Shown here: positions 1-11,637 of the stretch, one piece after another
How the letters are laid out: each line of letters begins with the position of its first letter
Numbering within the stretch: the first letter of the stretch is position 1
Assembly (NCBI GenBank): GCA_963565915.1
Contig: OY751485.1
Span: 1,736,001 to 1,800,000 of the forward strand
Source of the DNA: Entoloma clypeatum
Lineage: Eukaryota; Basidiomycota; Agaricomycetes; Agaricales; Entolomataceae
Length of the DNA stretch: 64,000 bases
Reading direction: 5' to 3'
The notes under the pieces: generated by a model
Told to the model about the DNA's origin: nothing
The model's input: only the letters and a program-made list of their open reading frames with translations
Databases searched by the model: none
Made by a program: the position numbers and the translations under genes

Positions 1-2
1 TT

Positions 3-2372
3 ATCGATTCCGACTCTGGAACCACCTTGACTCGTGCACAAACCAAGCATTTTGCACTTTCTCTGGCATACGGCCTATGTAATCATCCAGCCACCGGAAC
101 ACGACGTGGCGATGTTATTATGATATATTCCCCCAATTCTCTTAGCTGGCCGGTGGCGCTCTTCGGCTCAAGTAAGTCATTAAATAAATAAAAACCATCA
201 TATTGTTCCATCCAGATTCTGAAGTGGAACATGATCGTTAGTCGCAGCAGGCCTGCGGTGTACTCTCGCTAATAGCGGCAATATCGCGAGAGAGCTAGCT
301 TTCCAATACCGAGATAGTGGTGCTAGGCTGGTCTTTACAAACGAGGAAGGAATCGCAGCGGTGCTTGGCGCATTCGAAGAATCAGGTATCAGTAGGAATG
401 AAGGGCTGAAGCGGATCATTGTCCTGGACGATGGACTTGAGTGGGCGGGTGGACCCGCGGCTACAAGAAAGTCAGAAGCACCAGGGCTTCTGCGGATGCA
501 AGACTTGCTGAATCGAGGCGCGTTAGATGAAGAAGAGAAGTTTGAGGGCGAGAATTGCCATGAGACGGCCTATATGTGCTATAGCTCAGGTATGCACAAC
601 GATATCTCTCCTCCAACTCTAACTCGGGTTTGAAGGAACGACAGGGAAACCAAAGGGTGTGGAGGTGAGGATCAAATCATGAACAAACTGTGAATATCCA
701 CGCTGATTCATCCATATATAGACGACACATCAGAATGTGACCACCCTGTTGGATATAGTTCAGACAACATTTATCAAAGTCGTCTGTGGAGTCGACAGTG
801 TACTGGGGGTTCTTCCCTTCTACCACATATATGGTGTGTTCGAGCTTCGCCCTCATCGATCATCCCTCCCAACGGGTTATTCATCAAACAGGAGCCATCA
901 AAGTATTGCATTTCCCGTGGTCATGCGGCATTGCTGTTGTCATTCAACCTCGATTTGACCCGGAGAAATTTTGTGCGAGTATCGAGAGATACAAGATTAC
1001 AATAGCATTGGTCGTACCACCAGTGCTGGTCAAACTGGCTTTACATCCTGGTTGGTTCTATTCAGCGATGTGATGTTTATCTTTGAAATGGAGACTGTGT
1101 TTAGCAGTTGACAAGTATGATGTATCTTCGATAACTATGTTACTGTCCGGAGCTGCGCCATTAGGAGCTGCGTTGGTCAAACAGGCGAGAGCCATGTCGT
1201 GGTTGTGCTCAATGTATTGATCTCATTTTTTGAAGGTCACAGACCGCTTAGTGGCGAAGAAAAATGGGAAGGGGAAGCTCACTGTGTTACAAGGTTAATG
1301 TTCGTGCTCTTACTTTTAACAAGTAATCACAGGATATGGCCTGACGGAGACTTCTCCTACAACCCATATGCTCCCAGAGAATGATGCTCTACGAAAGGCT
1401 GGGAGCATCGGCATTTTATTGCCCAATTTAGAAGCTCGACTCGTTCTGGACGGTGATAAGAGGGGAAATGTCGAGGCCAGGACTGGTGACGCGGCAGAAC
1501 TATGGTTGAGAGGTCCAACCATCATGAAGGTGTGAACCTGCTTTCGTCCATATGATCATCAGTCATTGCTCATTTTTCCTTCAAGAGATACCTTAATAAT
1601 TCGAAAGCTACTCGCGAGTCGATCACGCCGGATGGATGGCTGAAGACTGGAGATATCGTGATCAGAGATTCAGAAGGTTATTATTATGTTGTTGACCGGC
1701 AGAAGGAGCTCATCAAGTACAAGGTGAGGGCATTCTTGAATGTTCCAGATGTATCATTCAGACGTACTTGGATAGGGCTTTCAAGGTTTGTTGTCACATA
1801 TCTGGAGTGATTGCCTCACAAGGAGAATCTCTAGTCCCCCCTGCGGAACTAGAAGGTGTTCTTTTGACTCATCCTGATATCAGCGACGCTGCCGTCACAG
1901 GCGTCGAAAGTGCCAAGCAGGCAACTGAGCTTCCAAGGTCACTCCAAATAGACCCTGCTCTCATTATATCACGAGTTACTCACAAATAATCAGGGCGTAC
2001 ATCGTTCATGCAAATCCAGGAAAAGTAAAAACGGATGCGGCGAAAGCGGCCTTCCAAGAATCCATACAGAAGTGGGTGCAGGATAAAGTTGCTCGTCATA
2101 AATTCCTTAGAGGAGGTAGGACGTTTCTCTCGTTCGCTATAGACAACACTGCATGATTAAAAATCATTTCTCGTCCAAGGTGTCATGGTCATTGATGCCA
2201 TACCGAAGAGGTATGAGGATTTGATGAATCTTTCCTCCGTAATTTATTCAGTATCATTCACAGTGCCGCTGGAAAAATCCTCCGGCGCGAATTGAGAGAG
2301 AGGGCCAAAATTGAACTCGCTGGTCTTGATCCTGCTGACTTGGAGAGTCACGATGGCAAGGTTAAACTTTGA
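3..2372 (+). CDS. AMP-dependent acyl-CoA synthetase / 4-coumarate-CoA ligase-like, 5' partial
   Basis: Multi-exon adenylate-forming ligase that would activate a carboxylic acid as acyl-AMP and then acyl-CoA. The reading frame is already open at base 3. Exon 1 ends at 171; intron 172-241 rejoins to read [14 protein letters not shown], a conserved stretch of this family. The P-loop motif is split by intron 590-635 and reads [13 protein letters not shown]. Further motifs are [52 protein letters not shown] and the C-terminal catalytic-lysine motif [12 protein letters not shown] near 2260-2295. All A-motifs expected of an active enzyme are recognisable. The C-terminus ends VKL, not a canonical peroxisomal SKL-type signal. 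The acceptor of the intron starting near 1723 could not be placed exactly. Substrate is not predictable from sequence alone. Confidence 0.9.
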
Positions 2373-2535
2373 CCGCACCTCATCCTTGCCCTATGCTATT
2401 TGGGTCAGAGGACAGGGGGATTTTCGTTGTCCACTGTAATTTACTTAACGAATTATGTCGTCTCTGAAGTATGGGTTTGACTTGATGATAGCCGAGGCCA
2501 ATAAAGATCAACAACGCGTCCTGTCATGAATTCCG

Positions 2536-4035
2536 ATGTTGAGCACGCGCGCTGGAATGACGCGCGCTGCACTTTCCACCAATGCAGCTCCCCTCAAGTC
2601 GAACGCGTCGAATGCAAGCGTTTATCGCCTCCTTTACCGCGGAGCTCTCTCACTCCCCGATTCGCACCTTCTCCTCGATGGCCTGACGTTTGTTGCAAGA
2701 CTGGAGACTCCTTCAAAGAACAACCAACTTTTGCAGAATCCACTGGCTCTCGCTTTAGAAAGTATGCGAGGAAGACCAAGTTTACGATTTATGGGTGTCA
2801 TCAAGCTGAATGACGATAGCATGTGGCTTGATGAAACTGGCGGGATCGAATTGTTCGTATCTTCTTTTGACCACTACCCATTCCACGTTATTGAATTCGT
2901 GATTTTTGAAGAGACATACACCCTCGCTCTGCTTTGACCAGAACCTACTTTGAGAACATCTTTTGCTTGACATCATTTGCCTCCACTTCGAAATCAATCT
3001 TATCGACGGTAACCTCAGATGTGGGCATAAAAGTCGCTCTCGGCGACACGGGTAAGTTTTTTCCCCCCCAGTTCTTCATATTTTATTCAGTTGTGCGTGA
3101 ACGACACAGACGGACCCGATACTACCCAAATAGTGATTTTTGCGCGTACCTTTGAACACACCGACGACAATCACGGCCCACACACCCTCGATCTGGTGGT
3201 TGCACGTATAGCAACGCGTCCCCCACCTTCCCTCAAACCACCTGCTGCACGCCTTCCGCGACCAGACGACCCAACTCCACGAAAACCACCATTGATACTC
3301 TTCGGTGCTGGGAAGAGGGAGCTCAAACGTGTCGGGAGCATCGGACCAAACGTGCCTGGGAGAGAGCTGAAAAGAACAGCGAGTTCATCGAATGTTGGAG
3401 CAAACCCCAAGCGAAAGAAGTTGGTCAATGGCGAGAAGAAGGACGACGCTCTGTTTAAAGTGCCAGAGGTTCCCCCCGCTCATGCGAGATCTAACGCGAA
3501 GGGGAAGAGGAGAGAGGTGGATGGTGATGAGGATGTCTTTGGAGGTGTAGGGATGGTGCCAATGACATCCGATAGTGCTGGCAAGCCAAAAGTGGATGAA
3601 GCAGGGATGGCTCCAGGAGAAGACGTGGTCGAGATGGAGAGGGCGAACAAGAACGTGCGTATCATTTTTTCCTTCTTTTTACGATAACTAGGAAATTGAT
3701 AAAGTACTTGCAGGTCCTCAAGCGCTGTACGCTGGACTACCTTTACCAAACCAAAGATCCCACCATGGCTAAAGCGAGTAAATCCGATCCCGAGTTCAAG
3801 GAGCTGTTTGGCTGGATATACAGAGGTGTTGGGTATGCCTTGGTACGTTCACCTTATACGCCATTCTTAATCCGTCTTGCGGTCCCCGTTTTTAATTTGC
3901 CTCTTTGGATTTCAGCGCGCTCAGATGAAAGTCCAGCCTGTCGACCAGAAACGCGTCGAAAGGCTCGTTCAGACGCATGTGGACATGTATATCGGAGGAC
4001 ATGGTGGGATTGCTATTGATCCATCAGAAGACTGA
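2536..4035 (+). CDS. Possible Sld7-like protein (C-terminal domain-like), multi-exon
   Basis: Spliced gene starting MLSTRAGMTRAAL and ending GGIAIDPSED at the TGA at 4033-4035. The N-terminal part to about 2880 is a mixed folded segment. The middle (3150-3655) is basic and low complexity with nuclear-localisation-like runs (KRKKLVNGEKK, KGKRREVDG). The C-terminal part (about 3716-4010, split by an intron near 3845-3915) reads FKELFGWIYRGVGYALRAQM and then a helix ending LVQTHVDMYIGG. From memory this resembles the C-terminal domain of Sld7, the partner of Sld3 in DNA replication initiation, but I could not search for it. The intron between about 2880 and 3090 was not resolved to consistent phases. 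The gene lies about 160 bp downstream of the ligase, on the same strand. Confidence 0.5.
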
Positions 4036-4787
4036 TCGCTCTCGCCGTCAGTGCGGCCGAACTCAGTTGCTGGACTTTGATATGTACATTTGCTGTGAAC
4101 TCTTTGGGATGTGTGACTCGTGAGTGTGCCATTTGTTCCATTACATTCAGAGAAACAACAAGAATGAACAATGACCCGTTCGCGTATATGATCACCGGGA
4201 GCTTCTCTGTCGCGTTGGCACCTCGGTAACTTTACATGCAATCTATGGCTCCCTGACCCTCCGATCTCGCTTCATCGTCAAGCAGAAACGATTGACGAGA
4301 GCCGCTCCAATCGATCATCGCCTTCCCATCCATCTTTGATTGTTCTTGATGAGAGCGTGTGCAGGTCGCAAGTATTCTTGGCCTCCATTAGTGGCGTGGA
4401 ACTTGTTAGTTACTTCTCTTCGAGAGTGAGAATACCCGGATGACGTGTGATGCGTCTTCCCTGATATCTATGTAGTTGCGAATAGGGGCTTACTTGGTAG
4501 CCCCCTTCTTGCACCCTCCAAATTGTATCCCACAGGAATTCGCCTGCCGTTGTTATACTCTGTAACAGTCTTGGCAGTTGGATAGTCGTTGTGTTCTTCG
4601 AGGCAGTTTCCTATTGTGAGCATGTCAGATCTAGTACAAGTGAGCAAGTCGTATACAAATGAGCAATACAGTCGATACAGTGTTGATTGTAGTCTACAAA
4701 ATGATAACAGATGCGATAAGGTTTCATGAAACAAGGGGAAGGGCCGGACAAAATGTACGTCCTAATCCGATCGTCAGCGTCGGGCGC
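4036..4787. other. Intergenic, no gene seen
   Basis: Between the 3' end of the Sld7-like gene and the stop codon of the convergent minus-strand gene. Only short overlapping open frames with no recognisable protein; probably 3' untranslated sequence of both genes. Confidence 0.5.
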
Positions 4788-5579
4788 TCAATCACCGCGC
4801 CCAATGACGGGTCCGATGTGGGGTCCTTTGCCACCAACGTTGCCGTACAGGAGTTCCTGGACAGCCTGTCTCCAAGACTCCTCGGCATAAATTTCGTGCG
4901 TCTTGGTGACCCACACGCGCACATCCGTCGAGCCACTGAGCTTCTTGGCGCGCTGCGTCTGGAAATGGTTGACTTCTTCCTCGAACGCGTCTGTACGCGT
5001 GAAGCGGCCGAGCGAGATGAAGCGGCGACGATGGGCGGTGGTGGTGGGCTGTGCACGGATGCTTGAGGAGGTGCGCGAGAAGAACTCGCGGATTGGGGAA
5101 CGCGGGAGGGGGCGGATGATAGTGCAGGTAGTTGTGGTGTTGTCTTTCTCCTCGTCTTCCTCGTCGGCGTCTTGTTCCTCCTCCTCCTCTATCTGCCTTT
5201 CCTTCCCTTTGGAAGAGCTCTTCAAGGGTGTGTCGGGATGGATGTCATCTTCGAGAATGAGAGAGGTGGTGGAATGGCTTGTGAGGGGAGTGTCCGTCGA
5301 GCGGATGACGACAAAATAGCTGTCGTTGCAATTGGACCCATCCTCAGTGTCTGATGGTGTCGACGATGACGGGCGGTGCGATGTGGCGGGGAAGTCGATC
5401 CACGATTTGTGGATCCGTGAGGACGGAGAACTTAGTTCTCCAGTCGCGGGCCCGACTCTGAATTTTGCGCGCGACTGCATGAATGCGAGGGTCGGCGTGG
5501 ACCTCACAGGGGAAAGAGTGAAGCGAAGGGGCTTACGCGGGGTTTTGTGGAAAGGTGGAAGCGCTGAGCAGACATACAA
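4788..5579 (-). CDS. Uncharacterised protein with acidic tract, 263 aa
   Basis: Single open frame of 263 codons from MYVCSALPPFHKTPRKP to VIGRGD. The N-terminal 60 residues are basic and contain short PxxP-type motifs. Residues about 75-110 are Ser/Thr-rich, and residues about 130-150 form a strongly acidic run dominated by Glu and Asp, followed by a Thr run. The C-terminal third is more folded-looking, with FISLGRFTRTDAFEEEVNHF and VRVWVTKTHEIYAEESWRQA. I recognise no domain and no signal peptide or membrane segment. It is convergent with the upstream plus-strand gene. The first ATG was taken as start; an upstream exon cannot be excluded. Confidence 0.6.
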   Translation of the reverse strand: MYVCSALPPFHKTPRKPLRFTLSPVRSTPTLAFMQSRAKFRVGPATGELSSPSSRIHKSWIDFPATSHRPSSSTPSDTEDGSNCNDSYFVVIRSTDTPLTSHSTTSLILEDDIHPDTPLKSSSKGKERQIEEEEEQDADEEDEEKDNTTTTCTIIRPLPRSPIREFFSRTSSSIRAQPTTTAHRRRFISLGRFTRTDAFEEEVNHFQTQRAKKLSGSTDVRVWVTKTHEIYAEESWRQAVQELLYGNVGGKGPHIGPVIGRGD

Positions 5580-6224
5580 TTGTTTGAGTACCCGGACGTT
5601 GCCGTCACCAAGTTCAAGTCAGGAGACGACTAAGGAAAGTGGCAGGTCAACAGGAGTATACAGAGCAAGTGATGGACGGGGAACTGACTCGGACTTTGGT
5701 AAGATCGGATCGGTGAGTGTTCATGACTTCAAGGCGACATGACATGTTGATGGTGGCAAAATAGGGTGTGATATGGAGGTTCAAGGTCAATTATGAACTT
5801 ATTAATCCTGTGAAGTGATGAGTAGGCGAGCATATCGTCCTGCTTGGTAGCATTGGTGGCCAACGACAAAGACGGACAACGTTCGCATTGAGGCTTTGGC
5901 CAAGGACCATGGTATTGGATAAGGGATTGAGCATGATACATGCTTTAGCCTTGATCCATGAAAGCACAAGTTAAGCATGCAGTGCCACTCACGACAATGG
6001 CGTGCCTGCCTGCCACCCCATTGTCACCTTGTCCTTAAAAGCATCCGAGTTAGTCAAAGTACTTGGTCGAGAGAGAGTCCTCACTCCGATTTACCTCATG
6101 GCACGAGCAGTTATTCCTCCCCGAGTTTCGTCACCCCGTTTCCCTCTCAGAAAAGTAGGCTGTTATTATTCCACGCAACTGACAGGAGGCTCAAGGAAAA
6201 CCATAGACATTCTCGAGCCCTGCG
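5580..6224. other. Intergenic, no clear gene
   Basis: Divergent region between the minus-strand acidic protein and the next plus-strand genes, so it probably holds both promoters. Short frames at 5977-6273 do not join to anything recognisable. Confidence 0.4.
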
Positions 6225-6468
6225 GTGGCACCAGCAGAGGAAGCTGAGCAATACACGTTCCCGGCAGATTTGAGGAATAGTGTCGAGGCGCCCGAAAGAT
6301 GGATGGGTGTGGTGATGCGCCGCGAGACGTTCACCCTGGCAGTGGGTAAGATGATGCATGTACAGCGAGTAAGTCCTTTGACGAGATGTTTGAGAGCGAT
6401 CAACGAGGACTCATTGGATGCAGGTTTCTGGAGACATCAAGTGCATGCCTCAACAGGCCCTCGCATGA
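6225..6468 (+). CDS. Possible small spliced ORF, 62 aa
   Basis: An ATG at 6225 opens MAPAEEAEQYTFPADLRNS and reads to a GT donor at 6369. A 55-bp intron (6369-6423, GTAAGT...TGCAG) keeps phase and gives VSGDIKCMPQQALA and a stop at 6466-6468. The intron has the length and signals typical of other genes here, which is the main support. The central WMGVVMRRETFTLAVGKMM has a faint resemblance to small beta-barrel ribosomal proteins such as uS17, too weak to claim. It could be a small mitochondrial protein or a spurious frame. Confidence 0.3.
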
Positions 6469-6785
6469 GTCGGTGGTACATGAGTTGTTATATTTATTCG
6501 AGCACAACCGCAGCCTGTGCCATGATTCGTTCGTCATCGTATTTTTTAGAGCCATTAATTAATGATACAAACCTGCAAGTGCATCCCCCGCAGTAAACCG
6601 AAAACAGGTTGTTGTGAAACAGGGCTTAGTTAGTCGCAAGGAGGAGGAGTTACGGTGATGATGGTGGTGGTGGGGTTGAGTGCACGTCGTGGGATTTGGA
6701 CCTCAGTGAATTTCAACGTTGCCTACGATCTGTCGACGGTCGTCAAGCTCGAGGACGACCAGGAGCCAAAACATTCAAGGCCTTG
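6469..6785. other. Intergenic, probable promoter region of the LYR gene
   Basis: No supported coding sequence. An open frame enters from 6696 ahead of the chosen start at 6786, so a longer N-terminus is possible, but the LYR motif would then lie unusually far in. Confidence 0.35.
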
Positions 6786-7351
6786 ATGCTACCACCGACG
6801 TTGACTGGCCTGTATCGTTTATTTCTCCGGGCATCCTCAGCGTCAGTCCTGCATCATACTGTAGCTACCCGAAATCTCCGCCGTCTTTGGCGTCCAACGT
6901 TTGAGTCTGCTGCTATTGTCACAAAGAAACTTGGCAGCTCCCAAGATGTCCATGAACGGTGCCAGTTGGAGGGTTGGTTGAATGCATGGGAGAAGCGAAG
7001 TGATTCGGCTTCATTCTTACAGGTTGACTGACATGTCATCTCTGTTTTCAAGTGGATGGTACATTGGCACTACTCTACAACTCGGCAAGGAGTCGTGGGC
7101 TGACGCATAAAGTGACGAGGAATCTCTCGTTTCTTTTCCTCGGCGAATACAAGCGATCACAGAGAGTGCGGTCGTGGCAAGCTCAAAATAAATATCCGAT
7201 GGATGGCAAGGTTGTTGATGCAAAGAAGGCGTTGAGAAGGAAGGTTGAGGAAGAGTTGAGAGAGAGAGGGAAGGGCGTAGTCAGGGAGGTTGTCAAGCTA
7301 GCTGAAGCAAGGGACGGCATCACTTTGGGTGGAGGCTGTGCTGACAAATGA
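6786..7351 (+). CDS. LYR-motif (Complex1_LYR-like) mitochondrial protein, 170 aa
   Basis: Two exons, 6786-6999 and 7053-7351, joined across a 53-bp intron (GTGATT...TCAAG) in phase 1, giving 170 residues. The motif G-LYR-LFLRAS begins at about residue 9, then ATRNLRRLWRPTFE, the arrangement of LYRM/Complex1_LYR proteins: a short N-terminal LYR followed by a three-helix bundle. These small proteins act in the mitochondrial matrix as adaptors for Fe-S cluster delivery or assembly of respiratory complexes or the ribosome. The second exon contains MDGTLALLYNSARSRGLTHK and ends in a charged helix, VEEELRERGKGVVREVVKLAE. Which LYRM subgroup it belongs to cannot be told from sequence alone. The start was chosen to put LYR near the N-terminus. 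Confidence 0.75.
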
Positions 7352-7434
7352 ATTGGAGCCCTCCGCTCCGATGTCCAGATTATCATGGAGTTTCCGCCAA
7401 GGCCAAGCGTTGCTACAGTACCTACTTACAGTAC

Positions 7435-7440
7435 TATAAA
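7435..7440 (+). promoter_or_regulatory. TATA-box candidate
   Basis: TATAAA, 60 bp upstream of the ATG at 7500 of the following gene; position and sequence fit a core promoter element. Confidence 0.4.
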
Positions 7441-7499
7441 AACAAAGATCTCGGTGCCGTCATCCCTGGTGGCCGTTCTTTTTCACATATTCTTGTATC

Positions 7500-8083
7500 A
7501 TGTCTTCATCACCTGTCGCTTTGAACCTCGTAACATCCACAGAGGTACTACTGCAATCATCCTCTTCTCCTACAGCAATCCTCATATAATCACACAGACC
7601 CAATGTTGCCCCCGATCCAACACCCCCGGTTTAGTGGAGGACAATGCATCAGATTCTGGAGATGACAGCGACACCCAATACATCTACATTTTCGATGATA
7701 GTCCCTTTTACTCCCCACCGTCCTCCCAAAGTGCCTCCTCCCACCTTTCTTTCAACAACTTTTCATTTGCTTGCGACCCACTGCTGCAGGAAGATCCTCT
7801 CTTTGCAAAGGCACCCGGAGCATTTTTCGAAGACGAGTTTGACTTTGCGTCGGGCCATGACGATTGGATAACCGTCGCGGACGATGCTTCCGGTGCCGTT
7901 GACCCTTGGCAAAACCTTGAATGGAGTTCCACAAAAGTCGACGGCTCAATCTCCCTCCTTCAAGTCAAGTCCGCTCCGATGGTTCTCCAGACTGGATCCA
8001 ATGTGTGTGTCTTGCTCCCCGCGTGCCATGTCTCTTGCTCATGTTTTCCCTAGTGGAAGGAATATTCTGATCACCCATTGTAA
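7500..8083 (+). CDS. Uncharacterised small acidic protein, 159 aa
   Basis: Three exons fit one frame: 7500-7544, 7598-8002 and 8054-8083. The introns are 53 and 51 bp, both GT...AG. The product starts MSSSPVALNLVTSTE, continues LVEDNASDSGDDSDTQYIYI, has a hydrophobic/acidic middle (DDWITVADDASGAVDPWQN) and ends MVLQTGSN-WKEYSDHPL. No domain, transmembrane segment or signal peptide is recognised. The two short in-phase introns and a TATA element upstream argue for a real gene. The first intron's acceptor has alternatives at 7575 and near 7634. Confidence 0.55.
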
Positions 8084-8323
8084 CCATCGCTTGCATTATC
8101 TCGTACAACTATTTAACTTCATCGGCACCTGTAATATATGCTTCATTAAGTCTCGTGATGTTCGTTCGTACTCTCAAGTCTCTTCCTCCTTTGCCCCACT
8201 TCAAAAACTCTTGCCAAAAATGCTGGTTTTCTTCGAGGATAGATAAATTCGATCAGTCAGTTGTACAAGGCTCGCCTTGTATTATCTCACTGCTTTAAAA
8301 GCCAGGATATTATATTGGACGGA

Positions 8324-11231
8324 ATGGCAATGCCCATTCCGCCCTACTCCGACGATTCGGAACGGTGAGTCCTTTGATGCCACAAGCGTATGGCACCTTG
8401 AACGTCCATTCCAGCTCAGTTCCCAACAATGGCCCCGATCAACCTATCAGTCAGGAACAACAAAGCAATTCTCCAAGGTCGGAATTGCTCTCCCCAGATT
8501 CTGTTGAAGAACGAGTCACCGTACCAGTACACGCCGGACGTCAGAACTCCCATCGCGAGCGTCGCCCCCGCGACACGCAGCATCGACCGTCGCAACGGCG
8601 CCGTGATCTGGATTTTGGCGTACCGTCCGACGCATCTCCCGAAGAACTAGTCCAACACCTCGTCCATCAGACCCGCCAATCCCACAAGCTTCGGCGGGCA
8701 TTGCACATCGCCGTAGAACGTATCCAGTCCGACGCTGAACAGGCAGCTGCAGCGGAACGAGAACGCGTGACTGTAGAAACGCTGGAACACCTGCGATTCC
8801 TGAATGACCGCCGAATGACGGCTCAACAGGAGTCTTACAGGGTGGCCCAGGATTTGCGCTTGTCCCAGTTTCAATTGCGGGCCGCACAGGACAAGATTGC
8901 GCGTGCTGAACAGATGCTAAGGGTCGTTGAGCACCAGAGGGACGATGCAGAGATGGCTGCTACCGAGGCGAGGGCGAAGGCCAGACAGCTGCATCAAGAA
9001 CGGATATTTCAGGCTGCGAGGGAAGAAGGGCGAAGGATGGGCTTTGAGGAGGGGCTGAGGAAGGGAAGAATAGACCAAGAGATGATGGGACAGGGAGCTC
9101 GACGACGTGAAGATGGACGACTGCGCCCCGGACCCCATTCAGCGGGGGTACACCTACCAGCAGATGCCGTGGAACAATTAAGCGAGCTATCGTCCCCCAC
9201 CAATCCCCTGCAGAATTTCGATGACTATCTACCCGGAAATAACAAGCAGCCACCAGCAGTTCTACGGAGGGAGGAGTCGCCACCACCCAGAATTCAGGTT
9301 CGGAATCCAAGCCCGCCGCCCCAGACTAGCTCGCAGAAGCCACGCCCACAATCTCCAGCCCAACCTTTGCATCCTCCAAACCCCGCACCCTCGGTTCCTA
9401 CTGCACCTGACCCTCGTGCGCCCTCACCGTCAATCCAATTATTCTCTCTGGATATACCACCAACTTCCGAGCTTCAGCAGCAGTATAACTTGAATGAAGA
9501 ATATCCCGCGCGATCTTCCCAGCCATGGGTGACGGCGGAGCAACATCTAGCGATGACAGTATCGCAACCGCCAAAGCAGGACGCTGCACCCCAGACAACC
9601 AACGCCAGCTTCGAAGAACAACCCTCTCACCCGAACAAGGACACGAAACCCAAGAAGGAATCCTGGTACCGAAGCATCAGTCGTCGGTTCCAACGAAAGC
9701 GGAATACTGAGGCTCCTGCGGGAGTTGAAGATGAAGAGGTCGATACAGCACCCCCAGCACCCTCCCAATCGCAATCTTGGTATCAACGCAAACCAACGCA
9801 TCCTCCCGTACACGTCCGAGATTTTGGTGCACTTCAAGTGCCCATACCACCGTCATCCATTGATTCTCAGTCCATATCCCATCTGGGTATCGTCGGCCCT
9901 CCATCCAATCAAGCAGCAACTGGCAGCGAGCGAAGTTTCGAAGGGAGTCTCAAACCTCCACGAAAGGCTAAGAAGATGGCCATAGGTTTACACGTCATCA
10001 ACGAGGATCCGGCAAGCCGAACGAACACTCCTTTGAATGGAGAAACCGCCCAGCCGCAAGGCAAATTAGCTGAAAGATCAGTTGAAGAGGGTTCTGTATA
10101 TTCCAATCCGAACGTTATGAATGAATGGCGAAGATCCAGCGCGACCAATTCGACCCAGCAGGTTACTTCATATATGCATTGTCTGATGATCTTCTGTGCT
10201 TACACTGTGCTTTCAGCGTACCCAAGCCCGACCGCCCCGTCGTCCCAGCAACCTGACCGTACCTGCTCCTCTCTACAATGTCCCTGTGGCTTCCCCAGAA
10301 CCAAGTCCCGTTGGTATACAGATTGAATCTCCGGTATGCTCATATCCCTTTCTCCTTCTTCTGTCATTTTCATTCATCGTTTTAGTCCTCTCATGATCCA
10401 AGCGATACCCACACTTTGGGCTCTGCGCTACCTATGGCGGAGAACAATTTCCTCAGTCCCGTTTCGGCCGCCCGGCACCTGACGACTATGAGGCGCAGCA
10501 CGCCTCAATCACCAGTGGCTCCTGCACCCGCTTTCCCCAGCTCGCCCAGCTCTTTCCAGTCGATCCTGTTCACAACCAACGGCCTGCCTCCCTCTGCACC
10601 CAACGGACTAACGCCACGCGGCGACTATCCCAAGAGCCCTCGACCTCCGCTGAAGCCTCTCCTCCCATCCGAAGACCCCCCACGTCCGGCCTCTGCAACG
10701 GGAAGTGCTCGAGGCGTGGGTGCGAGCTCCATGTCAGCATCGCAGCCACCGGAGCAAAGGATGGACAGCAGGCATTCCCATCGTCACTCTCACACGTCAT
10801 CTCACCCTGCGAATCCCACGCCGAGGCTCCAGAGCCAACCTCTGCCTTCCAGCCCGGCTGGATCGCGCTCCAGGCATTCGACGCCACCACCACCACCACC
10901 ACCCTCAGGCTCGGACGCCTCGCACCAGCGCTCTGCGTCTGCACATGCTACTCCGGGCCGAAGGCAGCCACAGGCGCTGCTGCTGCTGCCGTCGCACGAC
11001 AATACCATCGTCCGCATGCCTTCGAACGTGTCGATGAGATCTGGCGGATCGTATGCGAGGTACGATCCGTCGACTTATTTGGACCCGGCTTACTTCAACC
11101 ATGCGGAAGGTGGTGGGAACGCCCCGCCTACTCCGATGAGGACTGCCTCCCCGTTACCGAGAGCTCATTCGAGAGCGGCGTCGGTGACATCTGCTCTTTC
11201 TTATGTTACAGACCCAGCGGCGCGTGCATGA
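8324..11231 (+). CDS. Uncharacterised coiled-coil, proline-rich protein, 916 aa
   Basis: Four exons, 8324-8364, 8415-10161, 10217-10333 and 10386-11231, join in frame across introns of 50, 55 and 52 bp. Residues about 85-250 are strongly helical and charged, with long Arg/Glu/Gln-rich heptad-like stretches (KLRRALHIAVERIQSDAEQA, ARAEQMLRVVEHQRDDAEMA), a probable coiled coil. The rest is disordered: Pro/Ser/Gln-rich runs, a basic patch WYRSISRRFQRKR and repeated SQSQSWYQRK-like segments, ending LSYVTDPAARA. There is a His-rich stretch and a run of eight prolines in the last exon. No catalytic domain is seen, so a scaffold or adaptor role is only a guess. The start uses ATG at 8324 because the 50-bp first intron makes the N-terminal exon join in phase. 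Confidence 0.75.
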
Positions 11232-11637
11232 AATATTACTTGTCTGCTTTTTCTGATGCATACCGCTTACTCACTTACTCACTGTTAGATGGCTTTCTTG
11301 CTATGCCTCGCTTTGCTCATTTATCTTTTTGCAATGTAGAACTTCCAAGTGTTTTATCATGTATCGCCACATAAAACTGTAGCCCAACCTTTTGATTGTA
11401 CTCACCACGTTTCCCTGAATCTAATACAGTATTGATTGATATCATTCGACAAAAGCCTGAAGTATCTGAGACACATACTCAACCTACATTGTATTATAAT
11501 TTACGGTCCAGCGAAGACATACAGTGTATGGTAAATTATGGAAGCAGCGAATTCGCTACAGCACCAGCGAATTTACCATGGTGAATGGCGAAATAATAAT
11601 GTCACCGGTGAAGAAAAAATGTCGCTGGCGACAACAT
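11232..11637. other. 3' flank and intergenic sequence
   Basis: AT-rich sequence after the coiled-coil gene. The last 120 bp introduce scattered CAGCGAA motifs that lead into the tandem array. No gene seen. Confidence 0.4.

Noticed and set aside
4724..5319. Plus- and minus-strand frames overlapping the 263-aa protein
   Set aside because: Complement or frame shadows of the chosen minus-strand gene; the long Ser/Val runs are the reverse reading of its acidic tract.
7023..7112. Alternative reading of the LYR gene with an exon starting at 7023 and ending at a TAA near 7110
   Set aside because: The 53-bp intron 7000-7052 gives an in-phase join and a longer product with the residues expected after the LYR helix bundle.
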